A stretch of 64,000 bases of DNA, from assembly GCA_000507305.1 (NCBI GenBank), contig DF239392.1:124001-188000 (forward strand). Reading direction: 5' to 3'. Position 1 is the first letter of the stretch; each line of letters begins with the position of its first letter. The notes under the pieces are model-generated. The model was not told the origin of the DNA and searched no databases. It saw only the letters and a list, made by a program, of their open reading frames with translations. The stretch is from Breviolum minutum Mf 1.05b.01. Its lineage: Eukaryota; Sar; Dinophyceae; Suessiales; Symbiodiniaceae. Shown here one piece after another: positions 22,546 to 33,471 of this stretch. The position numbers were made by a program, and so were the translations under genes.

Positions 22546-23621
22546 TTATGAATTTGCTACTGCAAATGGGTGGGGGGTGTAGATCTAAATGAAAGGTATG
22601 ACAACAATAGATCTATAGGTAAACTATACGAATGCCCTAACCCAAATTAAGGCCATGGTTTGGTCGTTAGCCCGTTTGCCCAAATATAAACGCAGGAATT
22701 TCAAAGTTTAACACTATTTAAGATCACACTATGCAGTTTATATATATATAACATACAAATATATCTATGCTTGATAGATACATACCATGAAACTATGAAA
22801 CGAACAAAAACCCGAGAAATGTGGGTGAGTTTGGCTGAAGCGACACCAATGTTTAAAAAAAAACTCCCTTTGAAAATCATTGGAACGGAAACGATCCTTT
22901 TTTCGGGGCCTGTTGGCCTGTAAACCAAGGGGCATTTGCTGTTCCGTCTTTGGGGGATGCAAACTGGGTCTCCCAAACAATTGGAGACTCTCCATCCACC
23001 TCAGTGCCTTCCGGCAAAAGTCAGAGGATGGGGAGGTGGAAAATGTGGCGCCCATCAGCTGGTTTTTTTTGCCTATACATGTTACCAGCAGTATATCTCC
23101 CCCATTGAAACTTGAAATTATACTGAATTTTACCCAATGATTAATATAGGCCATGTGATTTCTCGTAATTGACTTGGAAGTGGAAGGATATTTTAGTGTA
23201 TGAAACGAGATGTTTTAAGTTTTGAAACATATGGTTGGATACCCCAACATCGGACATGACATTAGGACTTCATTATCTCCTATTGAGAACTCTTTTTCTA
23301 CGGTACATGAAATAGTATGGGGGTACTACGAGATCTTGTCATATCTTTTGTCCATCTCACCATTTCAACCCTTCTAATAAGATATTCTCTCAGTAAGATC
23401 ATCTTTCATATCTTCAAGGCATGCTTTGCAATCTTTAAAACCTTCCATATTCCTTCACTTTCATCTGTGCTTCTGCTCAAACTACAAGATGACTGAATGA
23501 TACAAGCAACGGGGAGGCACAAGGGATGAAATAACAAACTGTTTCAAGGTTCGGTTAAATCACTGGAAGGTTGGGGAAGGTTGGCCTTGAAGTCCTAGGT
23601 GAGAAATAATTCAATAAACAA
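22546..23621. other. No supported gene
   Basis: Contains a TA tract near 22,739. Overlapping frames on both strands at 22,765-23,154 are open but give no recognisable protein. Confidence 0.4.
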
Positions 23622-23665
23622 ATTCCTGGATCTTCCAGTTCGGGTGCTGGTTGAACCTTAAGGGT
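23622..23665. mobile_element. Family F fragment
   Basis: CCTGGATCTTCCAGTTCGGG then GCTGGTTGAACCTTAAGGG. This is the reverse complement of the right half of the F variant at 24,904. Confidence 0.65.
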
Positions 23666-23786
23666 TTGTGTTTTTCGGCACATTTCATCATCCATTCAGC
23701 ACCCCCAGGAAGACTTTTTTCAACAAGTTTAGGATCCTTATCTCCTATTACAACCTTCCAATACAAAAAGGATATAAAAGGATATT

Positions 23787-23880
23787 CTAGTCGGTGGTTT
23801 CAACCCAATCGAAAAATATTAGTCAAATTGGATCATTTCCCCAAATAGGGGTAATTTTTTTTTGAGTTGCCGCGACCTAG
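23787..23880 (+). mobile_element. Family A element with 11-bp duplication
   Basis: CTAGTCGGTGGTTTCAACCC to GAGTTGCCGCGACCTAG. AAAAGGATATT is present immediately left and immediately right, a clean 11-bp target duplication. Confidence 0.9.
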
Positions 23881-24369
23881 AAAAGGATATTTTGTTTGAC
23901 ACACGACCTACCTCCCGAGTTCACTGAGAAAAAACGTTTCAACAACTTTTACTGCCTGGAATCAAATTAACAGCCTTCCCGGGTGAACAAATCCCTGCCA
24001 AAAAGGGGAAGAAATCCCACCATTTGGGCAAGGGTAAGATTTTTTGCACCAGGTGATTTTTCAGTGGTGACCTGTTCATCCCCCCAAAAAAAACATCCCC
24101 AAAAAAGGTCACGAAAAAGCAGAATTGCCGAGCAAACAGCTCCTATAAATAAAACAATACAACCTCCAACGTGGAAGTTTGAAAAAGAAACAGACATATT
24201 GCCACACCTCTTTCACCTTCGGATGGCAGTCGCAGCCACCTTGGCAGTTGGTTTAAGGACTGAAAGCACACACACGAGATTTGAGGTTGTGTGTTTTTTT
24301 TGTTTGTTAAGCACTATATATACTATATCAAAAGAGGATATCATCATGAATATATATATATATAGATTG
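23881..24369. other. No supported gene
   Basis: Frames are open on both strands at 23,967-24,381 without a recognisable protein. A TA tract ends the segment. Confidence 0.4.
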
Positions 24370-24462
24370 GGCCCTGCTTAAACACTATAACAGTGGATTC
24401 ACTTCTGGTCAATAGGGTTCCCTTCATTGAAGTGAATCGAGTACTTAGCCACTGCTGCAGGG
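24370..24462. repeat. Imperfect foldback
   Basis: GCCCTGC, CAGTGG and TTCACTTC on the left mirror GAAGTGAATC, CCACTG and GCAGGGC on the right. No other copy is seen. Confidence 0.6.
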
Positions 24463-24837
24463 CTTTGGCAACTTCCAAGAAATGGATCTGATCATGTCTT
24501 GTGGCAAGTGCTGATTTGGAGGGACTGTTTGAAAGCCATTAATATAAGTGTAAGGCCATGCAACCAAGAAATCCTGTTTACTTTCATGCCATTGCATGGT
24601 GGAGTATTGGTGAGTTGTCGCTCATTTCGCCATGAATTTGGTCCCTGCAATCCTCCCATTCGCTGTTTTTCAGATGCTTTCGTTGATGGCTTCACGAAAA
24701 AGAACACTTCTCATGATGTTTTCGAGAAACAAAAACGAAAACTATAACAAATTTACGGATCATGACGCTATGGGCACATGATATATCATCCGCATTCTCA
24801 CTAAATATTGTTTGCTCTCAAGAATCTACCTCGTAGA
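24463..24837. other. No supported gene
   Basis: A plus-strand frame at 24,499-24,747 (82 codons) is open, but the opposite strand is also open and no motif is visible. Confidence 0.4.
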
Positions 24838-24909
24838 ATTCATGCATGGAATATTTGCTTTCATTTACCATAAAAGTTAAGCCAAAATGATCCAAAATGT
24901 AGGTATATA
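24838..24909. mobile_element. Truncated family D element
   Basis: TTCATGCATGGAATATTTGC left and AAAATGTAGGTATATA right. The right outer arm is replaced by the start of a family F unit, consistent with F having inserted into D. Confidence 0.65.
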
Positions 24910-25018
24910 TACCTGGATCTTCTAAGGGGTACTGAATGGATCATTTTCGGGGTGCCGGACAAACACCATCCCTTAAGGTTCAACCAGCACAAAAACTGGA
25001 AGATCCAGGTATATATAT
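24904..25018. mobile_element. Family F variant with GGATCTTC arms
   Basis: TATATACCTGGATCTTCTAA left and GGAAGATCCAGGTATATATA right. The interior differs from the 14,419 and 50,536 copies and matches the fragment at 23,622. Confidence 0.8.
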
Positions 25019-25182
25019 TCCATACATGGAGCATGGAAGGATACTTCTGAACTTCCCGAAAAAAAAAAAAATCGACCACTTTCGAAAGAATGACTCCGGA
25101 AAAAGATCCCTTGGGGTTTGAGATTTGGAAGGACCCTTTGAGACACCCCGGGGGATGGGGAGGGGCACTTGACGTTTCACAA

Positions 25183-25286
25183 TCTCTAGGGATCCTTGGA
25201 ACCTAAATACCTTGCGTTTCGGAGGTGATGGAAACCACCCCTTGCTCATAATCTGACGTTCGGGAGCTCGCTTCGATCCCTAGGGA
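25183..25286. mobile_element. Family H element, copy 2
   Basis: TCTCTAGGGATCCTTGGAAC left and TTCGATCCCTAGGGA right. The interior CCACCCCTTGCTCAT and GACGTTCGG is shared with the 37,660 copy. Confidence 0.8.
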
Positions 25287-25443
25287 ATGTTGCACAACTT
25301 CCAACGTTTCGGAAGAAACATGTCCACTTTTAACGGAAGCCAATGTGAACATCTTCCAGAACAAAATTTCAACTCAAACCTCAGCACTGGTGTTGAAAAA
25401 GATGTGGATAGATGTCGAATGTGTATTTTGTTTGTTGGAATTT

Positions 25444-25545
25444 NACTGCATATTATATATAAATATATATAATGTGTATATAATATATATATATATATTG
25501 TATATATATATATATTATAGGTATATTCATAAGAAAATATATATA
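25444..25545. repeat. Long AT microsatellite
   Basis: Interrupted TA repeats over about 100 bp. An ambiguous base (N) sits at 25,444 at its edge, suggesting a difficult assembly position. Confidence 0.85.
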
Positions 25546-25935
25546 TACATGACATGACTTCCAAAAAACAAGTCTTCCACCCCCCTCCCCGTTGGGTAGA
25601 CCCAACTCGTTGGACCAAGGATCAGGGCTCTGCAAGACCTCCAGCGGATCTCCACTGAACGGGAAAACCATAGGAGATTCGTCCCGCTTTTTTGTTCGGC
25701 AACGAAAGGATGGCTGGGTTTTAGGGGCCCCGAAAAGTTGATGGAAATTCATGGCAACTTGTTATAACTTGTTTGTTTTCCAGGTGGTGGGTTGGTTATG
25801 TTGGTTTGTTCGTTTTTGCGTTAAGCCGTTTTTCGAAAAAAAAAAACGTTGGAGACGTAATTAAAGTTTTCCACAAGGATCTGAGTATGTTACCAAGTTG
25901 TTGATAGATGTCAAGAATTGATAATTAGTTTCGAT
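25546..25935. other. No supported feature
   Basis: Unique sequence. Confidence 0.5.
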
Positions 25936-26015
25936 AGCATCCATGCATGGTATACTTACCTGCATTTACCACAAAAATCAACTAAATGTATGTAAATATA
26001 CCATACATGGATGGT
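25936..26015. mobile_element. Family D element, copy 6
   Basis: AGCATCCATGCATGGTATAC left and TACCATACATGGATGGTAT right. The core TTACCTGCATTTACC is intact. Confidence 0.85.
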
Positions 26016-26047
26016 ATGGGGTATGCCTTATTCAAAAGATTGAAATG

Positions 26048-26078
26048 AAATCCCTTGATGAAAAGCATCGAGGGATTT
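26048..26078. other. Strong hairpin
   Basis: AAATCCCTTGATG and CATCGAGGGATTT pair over 13 bp with one wobble and an AAAAG loop. No T-run follows, so it does not look like a terminator. Confidence 0.6.
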
Positions 26079-26634
26079 ATGTCATGAAGTTTTGCCAAGT
26101 TGAAATGTGTTTGTCCAACAGGAACCCAGAAAAAAAGTAGAGAGAACGGTAGTTCCCCAGGATGGTTGGTCAAAGAGAAGTAATTTACAATAAACAAAAC
26201 ATGTTTTTTCATGTCCAACCTGATTCAAGGTTTATTTGTATAGGTGAAATAGAACATATCTAGATAAAACCATAATTTTCATTTGACCTATTTTTCTACC
26301 AAAAAAACATCCATATACACCCCTCCCCCCAAAAAAATGGAACCTCCCATCTGCCCAAAAAAACACCATGGAGTTCCCCATGTTTCCGCGTTTCCCCGGG
26401 TGGAAATCGGTGGGAACCTCAAGGTTTATGGCTTTCACCGACTGTTTCTCCGCATCGGAGAGATCCAACTCCAAGAAACCCTCGGTCGACAGCGAATCGG
26501 CGACTCGGTTGGAGGCTTCCCAACAGGACCCACTGAACGGACCCCTAAAAAACCCGAGTCTCTAATAGGTCCAGCGCAACTTACTGCAAGGGGTCCGTTG
26601 GGATTCGGTCCCCCTTCAACTTTTGATGGATACA
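26079..26634. other. GC-richer, possibly exonic
   Basis: From 26,380 to 26,620 the base composition rises and two plus frames are open. The frame starting at 26,283 continues into the first unit of the triplicated repeat. No recognised domain, so it could be an exon of an unknown gene or a remnant. Confidence 0.3.
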
Positions 26635-27027
26635 TTGAATTTGTTGAAATTCCAAAGGTTTGTTCAAATGATGGTGCCAAACTCATGAGGTACTGTAACT
26701 ATTTTTTCAATTTGGCAGGTCGCAAAAAATTGCAGGTTGACATGTTTTTTGGATCCATGTGAAACACATTGAATTTGTTGAAATTCCAAAGGTTTGTTCA
26801 AATGATGGTGCCAAACTCATGAGGTACTGTAACTATTTTTTCAACTTGGCAGGTCGCAAAAAATTGCAGGTTGACATGTTTGTTTTGGATCCATGTGAAA
26901 CACATTGAATTTGTTGAAATTCCAAACGTTTGTTCAAATGATGGTGCCAAACTCATGAGGGTTACACTATTGGCAATTTGGCAGTGCACAGGCAGGTTGA
27001 AATGGTGTTGTCCATGTGAAACACAGG
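26635..27027 (+). repeat. Triplicated 135-bp exon-like unit
   Basis: Three tandem units start at 26,635, 26,769 and 26,905. The first two are almost identical; the third is shortened after 26,960 and has one changed residue. Each begins with a frame reading EFVEIPKVCSNDGAKLMR (third copy: N for the second K), followed by GAGGTACTG...TTTTTTCAA(T/C)TTGGCAG. That run resembles a tiny GT-AG intron of about 30 nt, or may simply be part of the repeat. The protein segment is not one I recognise. The frame is not kept across unit boundaries (stop codons fall in between), so a tandem-exon gene is unlikely unless splicing intervenes. Confidence 0.75.
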
Positions 27028-27122
27028 CAGCTAAAAAATCACAATATCTTCAGATACACCATGATTTACCAAGCTATCGCTGCTTTGTTCTTTTAAACGC
27101 ATCCAACAGTGTCAACTGACAG

Positions 27123-27385
27123 TTGAGCAGTGATCGTTCAACCCACCTCGTGACACTTCAAAAAAAACTGGTTGGTGAATGGGGATCCTCAAAAATGGCC
27201 CATTATAATCCCCACATTAACTGGGTACTTTGCTATCCACTATTATATAACCCAACCAGGACTGGTTGGTGGTTTCAACCCATCTAAAAAATATTAGTCA
27301 AAGTGGGAATCTTCCCTAAATAGGGGCCGGGGTGAAACTAAAAAATATTTCAATCCACCACCTAGAGGATATTGATCACTGCTCA
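27123..27385. mobile_element. Family E MITE interrupted by family A
   Basis: Left arm TTGAGCAGTGATC pairs with right end GATCACTGCTCA. Inner ACTGGTTGGTGAATGGGGAT and TATATAACCCAACCAGGA. The element resumes at 27,366 after the nested family A copy, so it is the older insertion. Confidence 0.8.
27262..27365 (+). mobile_element. Family A element nested in family E
   Basis: CTGGTTGGTGGTTTCAACCC to TTTCAATCCACCACCTAG. AGGA is duplicated at both ends. Removing the element restores the E sequence CCAACCAGGATATTG. Confidence 0.9.
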
Positions 27386-27767
27386 GTTCAAGATTTCCTC
27401 TGAACCCAGCATCCACTCGGCCCACCCCCCGCCTTCTCAGGATAGCCACCGCGAAAGACGCGGAAGATCTGCCCGTGTGAAAACAGGAATCAACGGACGT
27501 TACGACCCAACAAAACAATTGCCGCTACTGTCACTTTTTCGCACTTTTTCAATTTTCAATTTATACACCTTTGCGCGCGATTTTTGGTATGGTATAAAAA
27601 CATATATGACTACAAATAGACAAACTAATAAGTGATTGTAATTTTGTATTGTACTTGTACAGTGTACCATCATTCATATATGGAAAAGTCGGATGATGTC
27701 CAGCTATACATATGAGATTACCAAAAACCAAACAGTAAACAAGCAGCAATTCCCCAGTTGTAGTAGT
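27386..27767. other. No supported feature
   Basis: Unique AT-rich DNA. Confidence 0.5.
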
Positions 27768-27884
27768 AGCACCCCTGAAAAATGACAGGCTGGGACCTAG
27801 AAATCACCGGATTTGCAAAGGAAAATCATCTTCACCGAACACACATTTTTTTGGGGGATACAAAAGGTTAATTTTCCAGGGGGC
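27768..27884. mobile_element. Decayed family B copy
   Basis: GCACCCCTGAAAAATGACAG left and GTTAATTTTCCAGGGGG right. The interior GGAAAATCATCTTCACC is family-typical. Confidence 0.65.
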
Positions 27885-27994
27885 ACACCCCTGAAAGCTA
27901 ACATGACTTTGGAAACTTCCCATTTTCAAAAAGGAAATACATCTTCATTCATGCTGGATTTTCCAGCCCAGTCATCTTAGTTTTTGGGAGTGTA
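27885..27994. mobile_element. Family B copy adjoining the previous one
   Basis: CACCCCTGAAAGCTAACATG left and TCTTAGTTTTTGGGAGTGTA right. Inner arms have drifted. Confidence 0.7.
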
Positions 27995-28091
27995 ACCATT
28001 ACATCAACAGTAAAATACCAACTGCAACAGCACATAATTGATGGTTAGTTGGTGGATTTATAGGGATCTCGGGATGCTAAGGATATATAAA

Positions 28092-28205
28092 CACCATCAA
28101 AACAAAACCATGAAAACAAAACCACAAACAAACATATGCCCCTGAAAATGGATGCCTTCAATATAGCCTCACTTACTGTGAATGTTACATACCATCAAAA
28201 CAAAA
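28092..28205. repeat. Direct repeat, left copy
   Basis: Segment carrying CATATGCCCCTGAAAATGG and ATACCATCAAAACAAAA. It ends exactly at the start of a family A element. The near-identical right copy is at 28,407. This copy has an extra ATGAAAACAAAACC near its start. Confidence 0.9.
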
Positions 28206-28312
28206 CTAGTTGGTGGTTGAACCAACCCATTTGAAAAATATTCTCGTCAAATGGGATCATTTCCCCAATTTTCGGGCTGAACATAAAAAATTGGAAACAA
28301 CCACCTAATTAG
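28206..28312 (+). mobile_element. Family A element between long direct repeats
   Basis: CTAGTTGGTGGTTGAACCAA to GAAACAACCACCTAATTAG. It lies between two copies of a segment of about 100 bp. Confidence 0.85.
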
Positions 28313-28362
28313 CTAGGTTTTGGTGATTCAAAAACCCCTTGGATATATATAAACACCTATAA

Positions 28363-28404
28363 AGAAGGGGTGAACATGAAACAAAAGATGAAACCACCAG
28401 CTAG
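28363..28404 (+). mobile_element. Family A fragment (right half)
   Basis: AAGGGGTGAACATGAAAC then GATGAAACCACCAGCTAG. A second, partial A copy just before the right direct repeat. Confidence 0.75.
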
Positions 28405-28406
28405 AA

Positions 28407-28505
28407 CACCATCAAAACAAAACCACAAACAAACATATGCCCCTGAAAATGGATGCCTTCAATATAGCCTCACTTACTGTGAATGTTACATACCATCAAA
28501 ACAAA
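28407..28505. repeat. Direct repeat, right copy
   Basis: Repeats 28,092-28,205 with essentially no substitutions over the shared 99 bp and ends in ACCATCAAAACAAAA. Confidence 0.9.
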
Positions 28506-29015
28506 AGCATCCAACAGCTCTGAGCTTTTTGTCGTTGCTTGATCCCAGAATGGCCTCCCCAAGACCTGCGACTTGTTGAGCCATGGCTCCGGCCACCTTG
28601 TGGTGGTGAACCATGGCGAGGGTGATGTTTGTGGGTTTTGCCCATACGTTTTTTTGTTGTTGGATTTATTTTAAATGGCAAAAAAGGTATCATTTGAAGG
28701 GGCCCAGTGGGTAGTTAGTTAGGCTACCTAGTCATCAGATCCTGGAGATATTTTTTCAAAATGTGATGAACATGTAGGGCACCAGAATTTGAACGGATGT
28801 GGATTGGGTCGACCACCTGAACAAGGCAACAGTGAAGTCACCAAGGTTAAGGTTGGGTTCGTACGGTTGTTGCAGGGTGTTGGCGGCTGCCCCCAATTTA
28901 TATGTAAACGTAATACAGGATATCAACGAATCAACTGGTTTTTTACTCTGAAAAACAGAGGTGATTCAGTTGGTAATCCAACTAAATAAGTGTGGAATGT
29001 GTTTTGTTCACAAAC

Positions 29016-29016
<1 letters not shown>
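28506..29016. other. No supported gene
   Basis: Unique sequence, slightly GC-richer at 28,510-28,620. No recognised protein. Confidence 0.45.
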
Positions 29017-29053
<37 letters not shown>

Positions 29054-29160
29054 GTGATGATAATGGTGATGATGGTGATGATGATGATGATGATGATGAT
29101 GATGGTGGTGATGATGATGATGATCATGATGATGACGATGATCATGATGACGACGACGAT
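29017..29160. repeat. (GAT)n microsatellite
   Basis: About 48 GAT-like triplets with GGT, AAT, CAT and GAC interruptions. All six frames stay open, so the long Asp, Met or His ORFs across it are artefacts. Confidence 0.95.
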
Positions 29161-29458
29161 AGCAACAGGGATGCAAAAAAAGAACAACATCCAAGTGCTC
29201 CAAGTTCGTGACCTTTTCATTTCGTGATTGGAGGTCACCTAACCTCTACAAGGGTCACCTTTTCACCATCCCAAAAAGGTCACGAGCGCAGAATTGCTGG
29301 TACCCCCGGCATCCCGGTAACCCCCGGGTACAGCACCAGTCCAGCAGCACAGTCCAACACCAGGAATCGCGCATCGCTGCGCACCTGGGAGCGATCACAT
29401 GTATATCCCTACCGTTGAGTCGATGACTTTCCCGGCTTTCCTACCGTTTGGTGGGATA

Positions 29459-29565
29459 TGGGTGTTTCCAAAAATAGGGGTACCCCAAAATGGATGGTTT
29501 ATAATGGAAAACCCTAATAAAATCAATGATTTGGGGGGAAAACCCACTATTTTCGGAAACTTCCA
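29459..29565. mobile_element. Family I MITE, copy 1
   Basis: GGGTGTTTCCAAAAATAGGG and GTACCCC left; CCCACTATTTTCGGAAAC right. The interior GGTTTATAATGGAAAACCCT matches the 34,969 copy in inverted order. Confidence 0.85.
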
Positions 29566-30506
29566 TATGGACTTGCTGGCTCCCTTCCTGGATCTTTGCT
29601 TCCGCGAGCAAAAAAAAGCCCTCAGGATTTGGATTTGTGTTGAATTTTTAAAAATACCTTTTTTTCCAAAACTTGTGACGATTCCCTCGACTTTTTTGTG
29701 GGGGGCGGGGAGCCGGGGAGGAACAAAAAAGCTTTTTGGATGTTCGCCAAGAATGCATGGTTTCACCAGAAAAAATTCATGGAAATCCTTCCAAAAGCAC
29801 TCAACTTACCAGAAGTGCAGCAAGTCTGCCATGATTCAAAAACCCCAAAATTAGTTGCCAAACTTTTATGTACAACACCTTTTTCCTCCTGAGGGCAAAG
29901 GACCCCTTCAGATGCTTCAGAATATGAGGTGCTTCTTGTTTTAGCGGTCTCCATTTTGAAACAAAAAAACACGCATGATCTAGCTAGGCACATGACACCC
30001 ATAACAAATGACCACAAGACCATGGTACCCAACTGCTGTCAAAAACAAAAAATCCTTTTTCCAATATTATGATTCCCATGTTCGAATCTTTTCTGTAAAG
30101 TCTATATCCTATTCTGAAATTGGGTTGAGATTTTTTCCCTAACAAGACGACATCATTTGGAGATATCTCCGGTAACCTCACGACCAAGGGAAGCCCCACA
30201 TCCGCTTGACACAAAAGGGAGGACAAGTAGTCGTAGCGTAAACCACAGACCTGACAAAAGTACGGTCTGCACAAGGTGTTTTTCAATAAAAACAAATCTA
30301 TAGTGTGTAAGTGGCCCCAAAAGCTCATCTTATATGATTAATAATGATTCATGATATCTGAACTACTTCTATCTGTAAATCTATGGATGGGCATCAAAAA
30401 TATCTAAAGTTGCGTTTAAATTTCAATGCTATGTCTTTGTGTATCTTGAAGTTTGGGATGCATCTAAATGAACCCCAGGCGTGTTTTGCACGGAAGATCA
30501 AATTCG
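29566..30506. other. No supported gene
   Basis: Unique sequence. Frames reading out of the family I copy on both strands are open by chance. No motif recognised. Confidence 0.45.
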
Positions 30507-30547
<41 letters not shown>

Positions 30548-30549
30548 GT
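30507..30549. repeat. (CAT)n microsatellite
   Basis: Fourteen clean CAT/ATC triplets, then CATCGTC and CTTCATCTTCAT. Confidence 0.9.
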
Positions 30550-31539
30550 CATTATCTTCTTCATCTTCATCTTCATTCCAACCTATGATACAACCTAAAC
30601 ATACCTAAACCGGTTTGATGACCAACCCAAAGTGTTGGTTTCCCCCCAATTTTTGATGCCTTTTTGAGGGCGCTATTTCTATAGACTTTTCGAATGAGAA
30701 CATGACGAGTTCTCAAACAGGCATAGATGATCCGACTATTCATTCAATGAAGTGTAAAACAGGCAAACTACTACAGGGCACTAACTGTGACGCATATGTT
30801 GGCGAATTACCAAAAAAAGATATTTGTGTAGTTGTTTGGCATTTTGAAGAACTGAATACTGAATGATCTCTGATTCTCAACTTTGACAAGATGAGTGGGC
30901 CTTTTTCCATTAAAAAACAAATGCCTCCTTGGACCTAAAAGCGTAGGTCAGTCTCTGAACAAAATCATCCAAGATTCAACAGATGTTCACCTAGTTCCAT
31001 TTTATGAGCTTCATCAGAGGTGGTGCTTCTTAGTTTTCCCAATCAAAGAACGCAACAAAATGCCTCAAATGAGGCAACTGACCCTTTCCAAAACCGCCAC
31101 CTTGCTCCTGTACTGCTTGTAATAAGTCTCACCTCAAGGTGAACGTGACATGTGGAGATGTATAGCACATCCAGTGAGAATATTGTCAATGGAAATGCTC
31201 CACAGATGTGTTGGCCAATTTGGGTGCCTTACCTTGTTTGCTAAAACATTGGTTGGATGCTCGGAATGGCAAAGCAGAGTAACAAAAACTAGACTCGTTT
31301 TTTTCTAGCCACTGAAGTGTATGACCAGTTGTCCTAAACTAATCCAAATTATACGTACCTATTGTATGTATAAAACATAAATAAATGATTAAATAAACAA
31401 ATAACTATATGCATTATATATGCAACTGATCCTAATCTAAAACCTCACATCCATGTGGGGTTCGATACCTCAATGCCCTGTATACCAATCAACAAAAAAA
31501 CTTCACCAATCCGATACCATATGCTCTCGCATAGCCTGT
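30550..31539. other. No supported feature
   Basis: Unique AT-rich DNA. Confidence 0.5.
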
Positions 31540-31632
31540 CCCATAGAATCCATGGGACGAACGGAATATTTACCTACATGAATGCCTTAAATTCATGGTA
31601 AATGTAGGTAGATATTCCATTCATCCCATGGA
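31540..31632. mobile_element. Family D element with private outer arms
   Basis: CCCATAGAATCCATGGGACG and AACGGAATATTTACC left; GGTAGATATTCCATTCATCC and CATGG right. The GGAATAT and ATATTCC pair replaces the usual GGTATAT and ATATACC in both arms. Confidence 0.85.
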
Positions 31633-31819
31633 GGTAAATTTGGGTGTGTTTTTGATCACCGAAAATCTAATCTTGTAAGAGGATTCCAGTCAAACCCCAA
31701 AAAGACTCCGAGTTTTTCAACCGCGTCCAAAAAAGGACGGCTGATTTTGTATACTTTTTGGGACCCCACAGTTCCAAAGATACAAAGGGAAGGGAAGCGA
31801 CTCATGTCATGGGTGTTTC

Positions 31820-31927
31820 CTTAAATGGTGGTACGAGTACCCCCCATTTCACACCTCAAAATGATCCATTTTTAGTAGGAAAACCCCATGGTTGTTGGGG
31901 AAACCCACCATTTTAGGAGTTGCCCCC
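31820..31927. mobile_element. Family I MITE, copy 2
   Basis: GGGTGTTTCCTTAAATGGTG left and GAAACCCACCATTTTAGGA right. The interior AATGATCCATTTTTAGTAGG and AAAACCCC is family-like. Confidence 0.75.
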
Positions 31928-32756
31928 ATATCTTTTCAAAAAGTCATTGGTGTACTGTAAAGAGGGGGTCCCATCCAATCCCAAGTTGTCTAAGCAAGTT
32001 GGCAGAGCTCCATGGCGGAAGGTCGAAGCATTGTTACCTTGACTGACAGGGACTTTTTTGGGGGTTAAATGTGTTGGTTAAACGTGTCACGGTGATGTTG
32101 GATGGTTCATTTGGAAAAAGATGTTAAATACATGTATACAGGGATCTCACGACCTCAATAAAGGTGTGTTGGTGATGTTGGTTGGTTCGTTGGAAACAAG
32201 TAGTAAATATGTATATATACACATTGCAATCATACACAGCTATATGTATGTGATCCTATAAGTGGCTTTAAGGTGAGTTGAGGTGGGTTGAGACTACTGA
32301 AAAGGATGAAGTAGAGAGGACTGGGGTGATAGTTGCCTAATCTTCTCACTGACGCCCCAAAGTTCCAGGATTGCAAGCCCTTGTGGTACCAAGTTCGAAC
32401 TGCAGTTGTTTAGGTGAGATGATTGAGGATGGGTGGAACATGTTGCGCTGACAGAATCCTTTGTGTCTGTTGCTCCTGTTTGAACCAAGCTCCCAAGAAT
32501 GATGATAAATGGCAGTTGTACCCTGTAGCGATACCAATCCATTTGTAAGCAATTTAAGTGACACTTCCAGGATTGCCTGTGAAAATCAACCAAATCGTGA
32601 AACGCCAAAAAATTCCCATCCAAAAAAATGCCTGCTGCACATGTTTCTGTGCTTTCTTCTTGAGGTATTTTTCCTGACTTTTGGGCGGCCGGGAGGAAGC
32701 TAAAACACTTGGGTTGTTTATCTATGTTTCATGCGGATTTTTTATCTGTCTTATGG
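31928..32756. other. No supported gene; one short direct repeat
   Basis: A unit with GTGTTGGT...GTGATGTTGG and TTGGAAA occurs at about 32,070-32,120 and again at 32,165-32,203. Frames at 32,294-32,623 on the minus strand show no motif. Confidence 0.45.
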
Positions 32757-32850
32757 TTTTGGTCCATGGAGCCTGAAAATGATGGCCTTTGAAACAACGG
32801 AGTCTTCTAGGGTCTAGAGGAATCCGGTTTCAGGTCTTGTATACTGGAAG
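32757..32850. mobile_element. Family B fragment
   Basis: GGTCCATGGAGCCTGAAAAT with GATGGCC left; CGGTTTCAGGTCTTGTATAC right. Termini are lost. Confidence 0.5.
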
Positions 32851-33029
32851 GCATTCATGGTTTTTCCAGATACAAAGGGTGTATCCTTGAGATTAAATCT
32901 TGAAGGTTGCAAGATTTGATATTGAAAAAAGACATAATAAAACCAGACTTTTGTTCAGTCAACTTCAAAAAATGTTGGTGTATTTTTCTTGAGATCCATT
33001 ATCAAAAGGGAAGCATTGATACAACCCAT

Positions 33030-33122
33030 ACCCATACCATCCATGGGACTTGTATATTTACCCACATTTGGTTGATTTGATGGTAAATGTAGGTAAATAT
33101 ACCAGTCCCAGGATGATATGGG
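33030..33122. mobile_element. Family D element, copy 8
   Basis: CCCATACCATCCATGGGACT left and AGTCCCAGGATGATATGGG right. CATACCATCC pairs with GGATGATATG, again a copy-specific outer arm. Confidence 0.85.
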
Positions 33123-33471
33123 TAACCATCAAATCACCTACCATCACCTAGCAACCTCAAGAGTCATGAAAACTAGCCGGGCTGGCGAGTCGCACCTCCG
33201 CCGTTCATCAACAAAAACATCTTCAGAACTGACTAATTATATGTAAATATGGTAATTCTTAAACTTCTCATGTTGCAACACATTCACCTAAAAGATTGAG
33301 ATGGGGGGGGGCATGTTCTTGGATGCGAAAAGAAAGATTTACACCTCTTGCTCTAAAATCAACATCCATATACCACTTCAAAGCCACCCGCGCACCGGCA
33401 TTCCTGAGCAAACTTAGTCTTTGATGCAAAGGTGGCGCTATTCGACCTCACAAAAAACAAAATCGCACATG
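33123..33471. other. No supported feature
   Basis: Unique sequence. Confidence 0.5.

Noticed and set aside
26048-26078. Hairpin as an intrinsic terminator
   Set aside because: No T-run follows and the genome is eukaryotic.
29017-29227. Open frames of poly-Asp, poly-Met or poly-His over the GAT repeat
   Set aside because: All frames on both strands stay open because GAT triplets contain no stop codons. This is a microsatellite, not a gene.
29395-29854. 150-codon plus frame across a family I element
   Set aside because: The first third is translated MITE sequence; the opposite strand is equally open.
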